From Typhlomys cinereus (taxonomy: Eukaryota > Chordata > Mammalia > Rodentia > Platacanthomyidae): a stretch of DNA of 64,000 bases. The position numbers were made by a program, and so were the translations under genes. The notes beneath the pieces are model-generated. The model was not told the origin of the DNA, ran no database searches, and saw only the letters and a program-made list of their open reading frames with translations. Every line of letters begins with the position of its first letter. Positions within the stretch are counted from its first letter, which is position 1. Of this stretch, positions 1-10,624 are shown piece after piece. Location: assembly GCA_023101885.1 (NCBI GenBank), contig JALPQD010000138.1, positions 1,604,542 through 1,668,541 of the forward strand, read 5' to 3'.

Positions 1-164
1 CAAGGTAGCAGAGCACAAGGTTATGCTCTTTAAGTCCTTCCTTTAATGACCTACTTTGCCTAGCTATCCCCCACCTCCTCAAGGTTCCACAGCCTCCCAA
101 AAGAAGACTACCCACTGGCAACCAAGTGTTGAGAACATATGCCCATGGAAGATATTTCACACTC
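1..164. other. Unassigned sequence
   Basis: No gene signature or repeat that I recognise. It leads directly into an L1 3' fragment and may be a more diverged part of the same element. Confidence 0.4.
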
Positions 165-700
165 AAACTAAAACAGGTATTGGGAATATAAAATTATACA
201 ACCACTTTGGAAAACTGCGAATTCCTTTAAATGTTAGCCATGTATCTACCATACAATCCAATGGTTTTACAGCTGGGTATTTTCCCAAGAGAAATGAGAG
301 CATATGTCTATATGCAGACTAATACATGAATATTCACAACAGTTTTGATGTGTAATGACCAACAAAGGCAACAACGCAAATGCCCATCAATGGCTGACTG
401 CACAAACTACCTGTGGTACTTTGTGAAAAACTGCTCAGCAATGATAGGAATGAACAATCAAATCACAAAGCATGATAATCACAAAATAATGATGCCATGT
501 GAATAAATCAGGCAAAAAAGAGTATAGATTGTATGATTTTGCTTATGTGAAACTCTACAAGGGCAAATGAACTGGAGGGCAGGTCAATGGTCATCTGGAG
601 AAAGTGAAGTGGGAGGGGTGGAAGCTTCACAGAAGAGCATGGGAAAACGTTTGTGAGTGACGGGTAAGTTCATACCTCAATTTGGGTTTCATTGTATGTA
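165..700 (+). mobile_element. L1 LINE fragment, end of ORF2 and 3' UTR
   Basis: The order of motifs matches the end of mammalian L1 ORF2 running into the 3' UTR. There is a 'GGGAATATAAAATTATACAA' segment, then 'CCCAAGAGAAATGAGAGCAT', then 'AAATGCCCATCAATGGCTGA', then a GGGCAGG/GGGAGGGG purine block. Many substitutions and in-frame stops show an old, dead copy of L1M age. It ends at a CA microsatellite. Subfamily not determined. Confidence 0.75.
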
Positions 701-756
701 TACACACACACACACACACAACACACACACACACGTGCATGTGCATGCACACATAG
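701..756. repeat. (CA)n microsatellite
   Basis: Alternating CA/AC with a CATGTGCATG-containing end. It sits at the end of the L1 fragment, probably grown from the L1 tail. Confidence 0.9.
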
Positions 757-989
757 TAGTAAATCTAAGATAAGGTAGTTGTACACAACACCAAGGTTGC
801 AAGTCGGTTCACTTTGAGATGGAAAGATGATCTTTCATTACCCAAGCATGCTCCATTTAATCGCACACACTCATTAAAGTAGAAAGCAGGAAGCCCCCAG
901 AAGCTGGAGAACACGTGGGAAATGTGTCCTCCAAGGTTCCAGTGGAGAGTAGCCAACACCCTCATTTTAGCTCAATGCAACACACTCAG
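757..989. other. Unassigned single-copy sequence
   Basis: No repeat or coding signature recognised. It ends at the target duplication of the next SINE. Confidence 0.4.
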
Positions 990-1292
990 AACTACAAGTT
1001 AGCAGGGATGGAGAGATGACTCAGGGGTTAAGCCTTTGCCTCACAAGCAAAAGAAACTCAGTTCAGATCCTGGATCCCACATAAAAATGCCAGGGGGAAA
1101 TGGTGTCAGCCAACCCTTCTGACTCTGGAAGGTGAAGCCTAGAAAACCCCAGAGCAAAGCAATAGGGAGGCAGAACAATCCAGGACGATTCCTAAAACAA
1201 CTCTTGGATCTCCACAGGCATACCCAGCACCCTCTTCTACATACATGTACACATCTATACATGCAAAACTAAATAAATAAACTACAAGATAG
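990..1292 (+). mobile_element. Young tRNA-derived SINE, copy 1, with target duplication
   Basis: The head reads GGAGAGATGACTCAGGGGTTAAG (A-box-like), followed by GTTCAGATCC (a good match to a Pol III B box). A body with AAAAATGCCAGG follows, then a tail of CACACC/TACATACA and AACTAAATAAATAA. A 13-base duplication flanks it: AACTACAAGTTAG at 990-1002 and AACTACAAGATAG at 1280-1292, with one mismatch. The same family recurs at 5.4, 8.6, 15.6, 16.2, 38.4, 51.4, 52.2 and 56.7-57.3 kb. I cannot name the family. Confidence 0.85.
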
Positions 1293-1757
1293 TAATTTTG
1301 AGCCCCTAAATCAGTGAATTGTTATGGTAATAATGGAAATTTGAAATATCATATTTTCGTCAATATTGAAGATCATATTTTAAATGTGTCCTAATCTGTT
1401 GAGAAAAATGGTATCTTTTTAAAATTAGAATTTTCTTCATCACTGAGCTAAGACTCAATTGATGTATTTGCTATTTGGTAATCTTTTTAATTGCATTATC
1501 ATCTTACTAATTAACAAACATTCTTTTAATATGCTAGTTGTCATTCCTCTATGTTATATATTTTATATATATATATTTTCTCCCAGTCTACTCAAGTTTT
1601 TCTAGTGACTTTGGAATAAAGTTTCAAATTTTTGCACAAATGTATATATTAAAAACTGGATGCATATGTGAGTCTTAATACTTTGCTCATATACATGTTC
1701 TAAAAGTAAATCAATGTATCTCCTGAAACATTGACTTTTAAGTTACATGTCCCTGCC
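1293..1757. other. AT-rich unassigned sequence
   Basis: AT-rich with a short TATA run near 1555-1580. It may contain decayed LINE sequence but no diagnostic motif is visible. Confidence 0.4.
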
Positions 1758-1865
1758 TCTTCTTCCTGTGATGTCACGTGCGGCCTTCTTGTCTGTTGCT
1801 GTCCTCTTCTAAGCACTCACATATTGGATGAAGGAAGGGTAATCCTCCTTCAGTGAGAGCACATC
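1758..1865. repeat. Dispersed direct repeat, copy A
   Basis: About 108 bases repeated at 2543-2645 with the same order of motifs (TCTTCCTGTGA, TTCTTGTCTGTTG, GTCCTCTTCTAAGCA, CACATATTGGATGAAG, GGTAATCCTCCTTCAGTGAG). Copy A has an extra GAAG relative to copy B. The family may be part of the antisense LTR-like element that holds copy B. Confidence 0.9.
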
Positions 1866-2109
1866 AGTGAAACATCATCAGATGTCTCAACTTTACTTAC
1901 TGAATAGTTCACTTTTCTTTACTGAACAATAATCCTACCTCCATTGATCCCATGCCATGTTCCCAACTATGAAAAAGTATGGTTCTGGTTTTCTGTTGAG
2001 TTCCAATCACTCATTTATGTAGTCTTACACCAACATAAGCATATCTCTGATGTGGAAGCCTTTTAATATGTTTGCATCTTTTATGGAGAACTTTGTACTC
2101 CTCCACATT
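1866..2109. other. Unassigned sequence
   Basis: No recognisable gene or repeat between the direct repeat and the LINE-2-like end. Confidence 0.4.
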
Positions 2110-2290
2110 TTAGAATCACTTCTTCAAACTGCCCCATACAATGGAAGCTCCCGAAGACAGTTTAGAACTTATCTGTTTCATTGATTGCAAGATTCCCAGT
2201 ATGTAGAGTAGACTTTAGAACACTGTATAACATTAATATAGGATATTAATATAGGCTCAACAAATATTTGCTAAATGAGAGAATGATGAA
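2110..2290 (+). mobile_element. L2/MIR-type LINE 3' end
   Basis: Resembles the old mammalian motif order 'gaagctcc...aagacag', 'cccagtatgtagag', then 'CTCAACAAATATTTGCTAAATGA'. Strongly decayed; L2 is the likeliest source. Confidence 0.5.
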
Positions 2291-2309
2291 TCTTCATGGT
2301 ATCAATCCT

Positions 2310-2660
2310 TTCATTGAAAGTGTTTGTATTAGTTTCTTAATATGCCCTTGCTATGCTCCATGTACCAGTTACTTGAACAACAGAAATGCATTTCCCCATG
2401 GTTTGGGGAGCTATGATTTCAAGATCAAGGTATTGTCAGGGTATTGCTTCCTCTGGAGAGTATTTCTTTGTCTCTTTACCTCTGATGGTCCGGGCATTGC
2501 TCAATTTGTAGAAACACAGCTCCAGTCTCTGACTCTACCACTTTTCTTCCTGTGACGTTACACTCGGACTTCTTGTCTGTTGTTGTCCTCTTCTAAGCAT
2601 TCACATATTGGATGAAGGGTAATCCTCCTTCAGTGAGAGCACATCATAACTAAAGAAACC
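2310..2660 (-). mobile_element. Ancient MaLR/MLT-like LTR, antisense
   Basis: Begins GTATTAGTTTCTTAATATGCC and continues with AACAACAGAAATGCATTT, AAGATCAAGGTATTGTCAGGG and a CTTCCTGTGACGT stretch. This is the antisense order I associate with old mammalian LTRs whose sense end is '...gccaactaatac'. The name is from recall; it contains direct repeat copy B. Confidence 0.5.
2543..2645. repeat. Dispersed direct repeat, copy B
   Basis: Same-orientation partner of 1758-1865, about 780 bases away and roughly 90% identical by eye. Confidence 0.9.
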
Positions 2661-3660
2661 TGCAGCTACCTTATTGGCCAACACAGTTACATTTCTAGCT
2701 ATGTACTGAAGTTAGGGCATGTTATTTTGAAGATCATGATTTGCCTTGTAACTATGATATATACTTCCATATTCTTCAGTAACAGTTATAATCATGTCTC
2801 CACAGCACATATCCATTTTTTATTAAATTTGGTTGTAGGAAATTTCACCACCATAGTGGTCTTTACTCTTGAGAATACTGAGATTATCTCATCTACTACC
2901 TGATTCAAATCAATTGTTATTATGCATGGGAATGGCATTGATTTCTCTATGATGATCTTTTGCGCAGCCAATTTGTTGAACTTTCTTCATTAAGATGGGT
3001 TTTCTGACATTCAGAAAATGATTTTTAACCTGCATATGCTTTCATTTAGCCCTAACTAAAAATAATAGTGAAATACAGAATACATAGACTTTGGTGGACA
3101 ATTAAGTACCAAGTTTGAAAAGTAGAACATCGACTTAAATACTTTCAAAAGACAAACACTCAGCCACTTACTACATTTTCATAGATAATAAGAAAAAGAT
3201 TAGTGAATATTTACAAGTTGATTACATGGAAATTTGAGCTAAAGCTCTTGCTAATCTGAATCTTACCACAATAAAATTGAATTTTCTCTAACATCTGGCT
3301 GCTAGGAAAGCCAAAAACTCCCCTACAAAATTCAAACATGTGTTTTATCTGCTGTAAGAACTTTGCCTGATCATTTGAAGGCTAGAATATATCTATTAGG
3401 GTGACTGTGTTTGCAGAAAGAACTGTTCCCTTAAGGATGGTTTCCACATTTATCATACTTGGCTGATTTTGCCAAGCACCTTGGTGCTGGCAGATTCCCT
3501 GTGACACCCTTCTCAATCTCATTATCAGTGTATTAAAAAAGTGGTGTTCTCTCAAGACTAGGAACTCTGGTGAAGGCATATTTCTTCCTTTTAACATCTA
3601 TTTGCAAGTCAGCTTAAGATACTCCCACAGATTAGTTTTGAGAGGCACACAACATTGATG
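2661..3660. other. Unassigned AT-rich sequence
   Basis: About 1 kb with no ORF over about 70 codons and no repeat I can identify. The stretch 3405-3600 is more GC-balanced and could be single copy. Confidence 0.4.
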
Positions 3661-4250
3661 CATTTTAAGAGTAGACTCTCATGTATTTTTTGTGGAAAAG
3701 ATCATGTCATCTATAAATAATGAAAATGGCCTTGAATTCCAAACCTCCTATGGTGTTTTATTTTCTTGTCTTATTGTATTAAGATCATTAGGATTATGTT
3801 AAATAGTGGAGAGGTTTGCTATGTTGAGACCATCACTACAAGAGTGAATAATGGATATTTGCTGTAGGTTTTGGCCAGATGCCGTATATTGAGTTAGGGA
3901 TTTGTAAGCAGAAATTCCATTTCATTACTAGGTTTCTTTTTTTTTTTAATCATGATTTATCTTGAACTTTCTTTTTCTGTGCATACTTGAAATGATTAAT
4001 TTTGTTTCTAATCTATCAATGTACATTTCACTGATAGGTTTTCTTATGATTTTAAATTTCAGAATTGGCTATATTTGATGAATGGCTATAAGTTTTCTTA
4101 TAATTTTAAATTTCTGAATTGGCTATATTCGATGAACAGTTTTTCATTTAAAACTGCAATATTCAAGTTGTTAATATTTCATGTAGGATTTCACATATTT
4201 ATGTCTAATAAAATTGATATATAATTTTCTTGTCCTGTATAGTATTTTTT
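3661..4250 (-). mobile_element. L1 LINE ORF2 fragment, antisense
   Basis: Antisense L1 ORF2 landmarks occur in order: GATCATGTCATCTATAAATAATG, a TCTTATTGTATTAAGATCATTAG stretch, then AGTGGAGAGG, and later a TTGAACTTTCTTTTTCTGTG region. All are heavily mutated. It includes an internal tandem duplication at 4033-4136. Confidence 0.65.
4033..4136. repeat. 54-bp-period tandem duplication inside L1
   Basis: The segment 4033-4082 recurs at 4087-4136. The core TTTAAATTTC(A/T)GAATTGGC is shared and there are about five mismatches over 50 bases. Confidence 0.9.
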
Positions 4251-5384
4251 CAGTTTACATATCAAGATTATACCAGTCTCTTAAAATTACATTGTCTCTT
4301 TACTCTCTTGAGAACTTGCAGAAGCTGTTGATTATCTGTTCTTAATCTTCATCTTTATTGACTATCTGTTCTTTGATCCTTTAGAACAGCTCCTGGTCCA
4401 ACCTCAGAAGTTATAGGTACTTAGAAAAGGTCCATCTCTGTCAGGGATGAAACAGATACTTCCACTTAGCCCGTCAGTGAGGTGGCAGTCAGATCTGAGA
4501 AGAGGGGCTGTCTGGTGTCCTGATTCAGAGATTCCAAGCTGTGATCCCTGCCTCTCACCTGAAGACTCAACTCACCATGCACAGGTTACTTTGAATGATC
4601 CAGTTTGCCCCTCATTAGGACAGAGAACAGCTGCTTTTCTTATGCACACTTTAGTTTTAATATGAAAGAAAGAAACGGGGTCTCAGGAAGTTGTAAGGAA
4701 GCAAACTAGCCATCTTCAGAGTCAATGCAGTTGACTCAGGCCTCATGAAGTTCAGGAAGGGGAATCGTTAGGAGTCAGAAATGTGCAGGCTGTGGTCCTC
4801 TGAGGGGGGGAGTTAGGGGTCTAGCAGGAACCACACAGGCTAGAAGAGACACCTTCAAGGGCAGAATCTACTGCCAAAATGGATGTGTGCACTGAGCAGA
4901 GACTAGGAAAACACATCTGAGAGGAGATGAGATCCCAAAAGATGGATACAGCATGCACTTCTCTTTGTTGTGTCTGTGGTCTGGATGGCTGAGTAGTGAC
5001 AAGTAGAAGTGGATGTGCTATGAATTGTGTTTTAAGTGTACCTTTAGACTTTGAACTGAACCTTGTAAATCTCTTGGCTGTGGATATATAATTTTCCTAC
5101 GTTTTAGTAAAATTTTTTAAAAATATTCCATGTGTAAGGGGTAGCAATAAATGCTTCTAAGTGTCTTAATCCATAAGATATTAATTTGCCAAACCTAAAT
5201 TCTTCCACTTTGATACTGTTCTCTCTTCCATTAGTCAGCTTCTCTCAAGTGGTCATAGGATAGTTATAGAGGCCCAGGTTTAAAAGTTCTATGCATGTTA
5301 ACATTCAGAGACAGAGAAAGCCTCTGTTCCTATATCAATCTATGTGTCTTGCTTATGAGACACAGCCTTGCCAGAAGTTTTCAG
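4251..5384. other. Single-copy, unassigned
   Basis: No recognisable repeat or gene. The 4440-4665 frame (72 codons) has no domain and no splice or conservation evidence. 4810-5160 is unremarkable, with an AT-rich segment at 5090-5160. Confidence 0.4.
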
Positions 5385-5630
5385 TAGAGAGATAGCTCAG
5401 GGGTTAAGACTCTGTCTCACAAGCACAAGATCCTGAGTTCAGATCCCAGATCTCGCATAAAAACTCCAGGCAGAAATGGTAGAAGCCTGTATTTCTGGTG
5501 CTGGTGGGTAGAGCCTGGGAAATCCCAGAGAAAAGCAAGTAAGAGGTAGAAGCAATCCAGGATGATTCCCAAAGTCACCCTTAGTCCTCCACAGATCCTC
5601 TGATAATATGCATGTGCTCGTGCGCACGCA

Positions 5631-5687
<57 letters not shown>

Positions 5688-5700
5688 AATAAAATGAAGT
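5385..5700 (+). mobile_element. Young tRNA-derived SINE, copy 2
   Basis: Head GAGAGATAGCTCAGGGGTTA, B box GAGTTCAGATCCC, body AAACTCCAGGCAGAAATGG, tail a 54-base (CA)n array at 5630-5683 followed by AACTAAATAAAATGAAG. GCCAGAA is seen on both sides (5369-5375 and 5719-5725) and may be the remnant of a target duplication. The long CA tail suggests post-insertion expansion. Confidence 0.85.
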
Positions 5701-7124
5701 CAAAAAAAAGACTCATTAGCCAGAATGACATCATATGTTATTTCAACTCCCACCTCCAACAATGGAAAGATGACCACCGTAGTGAGCCGGGTCTTCCAGT
5801 GGGGCCCAGCCTCCTTTCCACGTAGCTATGTGGAAAAGAGCAGAAGCAAGAATGAGATCAGGATTTCTTGGGATGAAATACAATCAGGACTCATCGGGAG
5901 GAAGGATATGAGGTGGAAAATGAATACAAGGTAAGCAATCAATAGCAGATATCACACCTGATTTCTCCTGAATAAGGTTTCCCCAGCCTAAGCTCACACT
6001 AGAAAGGGATCGATATTTGTTCTGGTGGTAACTGGAATAGACTTGAAACAGCCATGAGAGAGAAAAGTAGAATTCCAGCAGAGATGGAGAAGGCAATCGA
6101 TATGATGCCACCCATGGATATCGGCGTGTTTCCCCCAGGGCCATTTCTTCAACATTAGATGCCGCTGCCTCTGTCTCCCTTGTGACATCTAACTTAATAA
6201 AGCCAGAGGCAAGCTTTGAACCTGCTGAGAAGGGGACGTTGGCTCTTTCCAAACAGTGGGAGCAGCAGGAACCTTAGGAAGCTGCTACATTTGCCCAAAG
6301 GACAAACAACTGAATGAACTGGAGAGCATCCACCAGGACAGACACCCCCAGGGGTGAGTGTACATTGGGGGATGCTGGAATTCCTAGGCACCATTAACTT
6401 CAGGAGAAATGGCTGATCCCATCTTTTTCCTCTAGAGGTATCTGGTAGACATAGACAGAGGTTTGTAGAGAGAGGGCAGAGCAAGAAAAAGAAAAGGCAG
6501 GAATTAAATTCAAAAGGTCACTCTTTACCGATTGAGATGGCTTTGGACAATTTCTGTAAAAATGTACCAGTTGCAGCAGCAGCAGCAGCTCCCTTGACTG
6601 CAAGCTTAGTTGAAATACAATTTCTGAGGCCAGACTCAGCCTCTGTTACATTAGAATCTCTGTTTTAGAGGCCAGGGAATCTGTATTTTATGAATCCCTC
6701 TGAGTATTTTCTCAAGTTTACAGTGGCATTACTTGTGGTTCCTGTGGTCTAGTGGTACCCTTAGGACATTGGTAATGCCAGGGGAAAGAGGGTGTGGGGT
6801 AAGGACGAAGATGGGAAGGCTTTGGATAAAATGCAGACAACTTCCTTGGAGGAAAGGACAACCAAATATTTGAAAGCTGAAATGGTGAAGACAGGCAGAG
6901 ACTGTAAGTATGAGATCAGAAACTACCCTGAGAAACATGTGCTGTGCTGGAGATTTCAACAGCCTCTACCAAAGCCCAGGAGAATCAAGACATGATGAAC
7001 AAGGAAGGACTTTATTCCAGCCACTGTGCATGTCTTCTTGTTTGTGTGTTGTACAACTCTGAGAGAAACCTGGATTTGGCCAATACAGAGGCCCTGGTGT
7101 TCTACTCCCAAGATCAAAGCATTT
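5701..7124. other. Single-copy, unassigned
   Basis: Complex sequence without recognisable repeats. A short (GCA)6 run lies near 6573-6590. Overlapping short frames on both strands (up to 122 codons at 5884-6252 minus) show no domain, so I do not call a gene. Confidence 0.4.
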
Positions 7125-7262
7125 TAGGTCTAGAAAGGACCATAAATCTCAGTTCCTTTCATTTATAAACCAAAGGAAGTGAAATAACATGGCCAAGATC
7201 ACACGGTCAATTAAGCAACAAATCCAGGATCTTAAGAATCTGAATTTTTGTCTTAAGAAATT
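7125..7262 (-). mobile_element. MIR SINE fragment, antisense
   Basis: Reads as the antisense MIR core: CATTTATAAACCAAAGGAAGTG, then TGGCCAAGATCACACGGTCA, then AAATCCAGGATC. Old and diverged. Confidence 0.7.
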
Positions 7263-7458
7263 AATCACTAGATTGTAATTCAAAAGAGATAAAGAGCTAC
7301 TTGTTTAAAGATATTAATTTGACTTCAATGAAACAATGAAACGATATTAAAGCAATACAAATACTAAAAATATGAGAATTGTTAGGGAAATTAATATTAA
7401 ATTCATTGAGCAGGGCTTAAAACCATATTTATGAAGATAAATATATGTCGTTAGCATC
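7263..7458. other. AT-rich unassigned sequence
   Basis: AT-rich, no specific call; may be LINE-derived. Confidence 0.3.
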
Positions 7459-7459
7459 C

Positions 7460-7526
<67 letters not shown>

Positions 7527-7541
7527 TGTGTGTGTGTGTTT
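7459..7541. repeat. Compound (TG)n(AG)n(TG)n microsatellite
   Basis: A TG run of about 24 bases, then an AG run of about 40 bases, then TG again, abutting the next LTR. A similar TG/AG array abuts the related LTR at 56.2 kb. Confidence 0.95.
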
Positions 7542-7912
7542 GATAGTCTCAGCTGTCAACTTGATGAGACCTAGAACCATCTGCGAAAGGTAACTCTGGG
7601 CGTCTCTGTAGGGCGTTATCTTGACCAGGTTAATTCAATTAGGAAAACCAGCTCACTGTGGGTGGTACCATTCCTGGGAGGGAAGGGTACGTCCTGGTGA
7701 ATAAAAAGGATAAAACAAACTGAACATGACTGTGCATTAATTTGCTGCTCTGTACTCTTGATAATAGGTATAATGTGACTAGTTCCCTCAAATTCTTCCT
7801 CCTATGCCTTCCCCGATACAGAATGAACTGCAACCACCTCTGAGCCAAATAAACTATTCTTCCCTTAAGTTGCTTTCATTGGGGTATTTTAAATCATAAC
7901 AATGGGATAGAA
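7542..7912 (+). mobile_element. Rodent MaLR-like solo LTR
   Basis: Starts with CTCAGCTGTCAACTTGATGAG and carries CTGTGGGTGGTACCATTCC and an ATAAAAAGGATAAAA stretch. Near the end it has GAGCCAAATAAACTATTC with AATAAA at 7848-7853, then CTTAAGTTGCTTTC and a final ATCATAACAATGGGATAGAAA. This is the layout of rodent MaLR-style LTRs (promoter-proximal TAAAA, polyadenylation signal, terminal 'cacagcaac' motif). No internal retroviral sequence follows, so a solo LTR. The exact subfamily (MT or ORR type) is not determined. Confidence 0.7.
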
Positions 7913-8010
7913 AAAAACACAATATATATGTACATATATGTGCTATGTTCAAATGTGTGTATGCATGCGTGTGTGCATGTATGTTTGTGTATGTGTGTGT
8001 AAGTGGGTTG
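7913..8010. repeat. TG/TATG-rich simple sequence
   Basis: Degenerate TG/TATG repeat immediately after the LTR. With the array at 7459-7541 it suggests the LTR landed inside a TG-rich tract. Confidence 0.8.
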
Positions 8011-8550
8011 GAAATTTATAATTTTATTTTAAGAGGTTTTCTAAATTTGTCACCCTCTATGTACTGTCTCTGTTGACCTCTCTAAGGAGGGCTTCTGGCC
8101 CCACAGCCCTCACCCACACAGCCTCTGAAGCCCATAGAGTCGTCTACTAGGCTGAAACTTGGATAACTTCAAAAACAGCATGGCCCTCGCCCAACAGGGT
8201 GATTGTATCAGATATCTGTGGAAGGCGCTCAGACATCTGATTTAAATCAAAGGTAAAGAAAACGGCTTCTCTGGGTAGCCCCACTGAACAAGGAACACTG
8301 ATTGCATTCGTCAAGTTTACTTTCCGACCTGAAGTGTCCCTCATGAGACCCTTGGTTTTTAGTGTCAAGGAGCGACGCAGAGGAAGTAATAAAACTCCCC
8401 CAGAGTGCTGTTTTTCTAAACCAAACAGTGTTTGATTACTGTGGGTTAAATATGGTTATAAAATCCTTATTCAGGACTCTTCTATTGAGAAGCAGAGTCT
8501 ACATACTTTTTCTTGAGTATAGACTGACTTTGAGTTGTTTGACTGATATA
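8011..8550. other. Single-copy; candidate conserved noncoding element
   Basis: Complex sequence with retained CpGs and a dense core at 8140-8400. The core includes GATATCTG, CATCTG, and ATCAAAGG at 8237-8246, resembling GATA, E-box and TCF/LEF sites. A 73-codon antisense frame lies within it but has no domain. Constraint is inferred from texture only. Confidence 0.35.
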
Positions 8551-8866
8551 AGAGAGTATACAGAACAGGGCTGGAAAGACAGTTCAAGGATTAAGACTCT
8601 GCCTTTCAAGCAAAAGGACCCGAGTTTGGATCCTGGACCTCATGTAAAAATGCCAGGTGGTAACGGTGGTGGCCTGTACTTCCATCACTGGGAGGCAGAG
8701 TCTAAGAAACCCCAGAGCAAAGCAAAAACGAGGTAGAAGCGATTCAAGATGATTCCCAAAGCCACCCTTGAGTCTCCATGGGCATACACAGTACCCTCCT
8801 CTGATACTCCCAGACACATACACAAATAATTTAAAAAAAAATTTAAAAAGAGAGTGCATAGAATAG
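8551..8866 (+). mobile_element. Young tRNA-derived SINE, copy 3, with target duplication
   Basis: Head GGGCTGGAAAGACAGTTCAA, body AAAAATGCCAGGTGGTAACG, tail CATACACAAATAATTTAAAAA. Flanks AGAGAGTATACAGAACAG (8551-8568) and AGAGAGTGCATAGAATAG (8849-8866) form an 18-base duplication with four mismatches, so it is older than the copy at 51.4 kb. Confidence 0.85.
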
Positions 8867-9244
8867 AAGGGGGTCTGGGGGACCTCTTAAGCTAAGTCTT
8901 AAGAATTTTAAAACTCTACCTAAGTTTATTGGCTCAATTTCCCTAGGGGATGTCAATGACTATGTGAAAAGTCCAAGGACACAGAGATTATCACACTGTG
9001 CAGTGTAAACCCAAGTGAACCGTTAGGATGAGTGGTGTAGGTGAAAGAACTCCTGACTAGTGCAACTGTTCTAGTCTCTGTGCCTGGGGATACTAGCCTG
9101 GGGATAGAGCAAACATCTTGAAAATTCTAGCCCCAACAGACAGACGCTCCATTCTTCCCACTGGAGACAAGCCTAGCACCAAATGTTTGCTTATATCAGT
9201 TCTTCTTTCTATAGCTAGTGCTATTCACATCATTATTATGATGT
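8867..9244. other. Unassigned single-copy sequence
   Basis: No repeat or gene recognised. Confidence 0.4.
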
Positions 9245-9425
9245 TTGCACTTTCCAAACAATTATATGTGTGTGTATGAGAGAGACAGAGGGGAGGGAGG
9301 TGCACACATGTATGTCGGGGTAAGCATGTAGAGGTCAGAGGACAAGGTTCTGTAGTCAGTTCTCTCCTTCTCCTGTATGGGTTCTGGAGATAGAACTCAG
9401 GTTTCCAATTTGTGGAACACTTTAA
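9245..9425 (-). mobile_element. B4-like SINE, antisense
   Basis: Antisense order of an ID/B1 composite: TG-rich start, GTAGAGGTCAGAGGACAAGG, AGTCAGTTCTCTCCTTCTCC, GGGTTCTGGAGATAGAACTC. The 5' head of the element (which would come last here) is lost. Confidence 0.75.
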
Positions 9426-9980
9426 AAAAAAAAGACTTCAGACAGCTCTTTTCAAAAGTTAAGTGTTTACTCCATGTCCTCCATGTCCAGTCTAGCAGAA
9501 CATAATGTGTGGCTCACAGCATAAGGAGGAAGTTTTTCAGAGCCAGTTTTGCAGGGTAGATGAAATGTGCATTGGTATTTTTCTGCCATAGTAAGTTTCA
9601 CCTAAATTAGGTGGATGGCCATGCCAAGAAAGGATCTTTAACAAAAAGCTTTATTATGACCACGTGCAGTGCTCACTCTAAACTCCAATTACTTGAAATG
9701 GGCACATATAACTATGAAGCCATAAGTTTCCTAAGCTTCTTCAAAATCTCAAACCTCAAGGTAAATTATGGAGCAGGGCATGTCTGGCTCCATCTGAAAG
9801 TCACTTCCTCTGCTCTCTGTGGGGACTCTTTCAGATGTCCCATACCGCCTGAGCAGCAAAGCCTGACTCTCCAGGAGTCCTTGATTCTCATTAGAGAAAG
9901 TTCTAGTCCTTGCTTGACATTTCCAATGTGGAGTCATTAAGAACTAGGTGACTTGCATTTTATTTGTTAATCCTAAAAAT
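9426..9980. other. Unassigned single-copy sequence
   Basis: Nothing recognised. A 109-codon plus-strand frame (9611-9940) overlaps a 62-codon antisense frame; neither has a domain. Confidence 0.4.
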
Positions 9981-10020
9981 TTCTTTCTCTCTCTCTCTTG
10001 CCCTCTCTCTCTCTCTCTCC
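9981..10020. repeat. (TC)n simple repeat
   Basis: Two TC runs broken by TTGCCC. Confidence 0.9.
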
Positions 10021-10624
10021 AGTGTTTATGCATCTTCATTCTCCTTGTTCTCCTTAAGTGTTCCTAGAAGGAGGAAATAGCAAAACTTTCTTTAATAAGA
10101 AGTATGATTCCTTATTCAAGGTGGACCTAAGGCTTAATGCCTTTGCATTAAACATTCATTCTGTGTAATTCCACAAATTGTGGAATTTTGTGTAATTCCA
10201 AAATTCCAAAAATTGTAGGCGCTCACCGGCATAAAGAAACAATCCCTTTGTGTGCACTCCCGTGTGACCACGTGTGCCATGTATCACCACTTACACGAAG
10301 GACCAAAGCAAGTCCATATTCTGCAGTCTGTTTCCTAAGTTTCTGTATCACTCTTCTGAGTTCTCACGCACTCAGTGGGAACGGGTCTGCCGAATCAAGC
10401 ACCCTCATGCAGGCAGGCTGGGAGAAAATAATCCTTTTCTTGAGCACTTTCCACTTCTGCATTCGCACATAAGATCTCTAAGGCTGAGACGAGGGGTAAA
10501 GCCAGCCAGGCACCCAAGGTGCAGCAGTGAAGCAGCCACCCATTCAGTGCCTTGAACATTTCCTCAGTTTCCCCCTTGCTACATACTCCCAGATGTCTCA
10601 GTGGTCTTCAGGTCCATTCAACCT
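10021..10624. other. Unassigned single-copy with a short palindrome
   Basis: Mostly unique. It holds the inverted repeat at 10167-10187 (listed separately) and two overlapping domainless frames at 10188-10555. Confidence 0.4.
10167..10187. repeat. Near-perfect palindrome, 10-base arms
   Basis: AATTCCACAA, one spacer base A, then TTGTGGAATT. A second GTGTAATTCC follows directly at about 10190, so the arm is also tandemly repeated. Confidence 0.95.

Noticed and set aside
5884..6252. 122-codon antisense frame in unique sequence
   Set aside because: Length is within chance expectation, several competing frames overlap it, and no domain or splice site pattern is visible.
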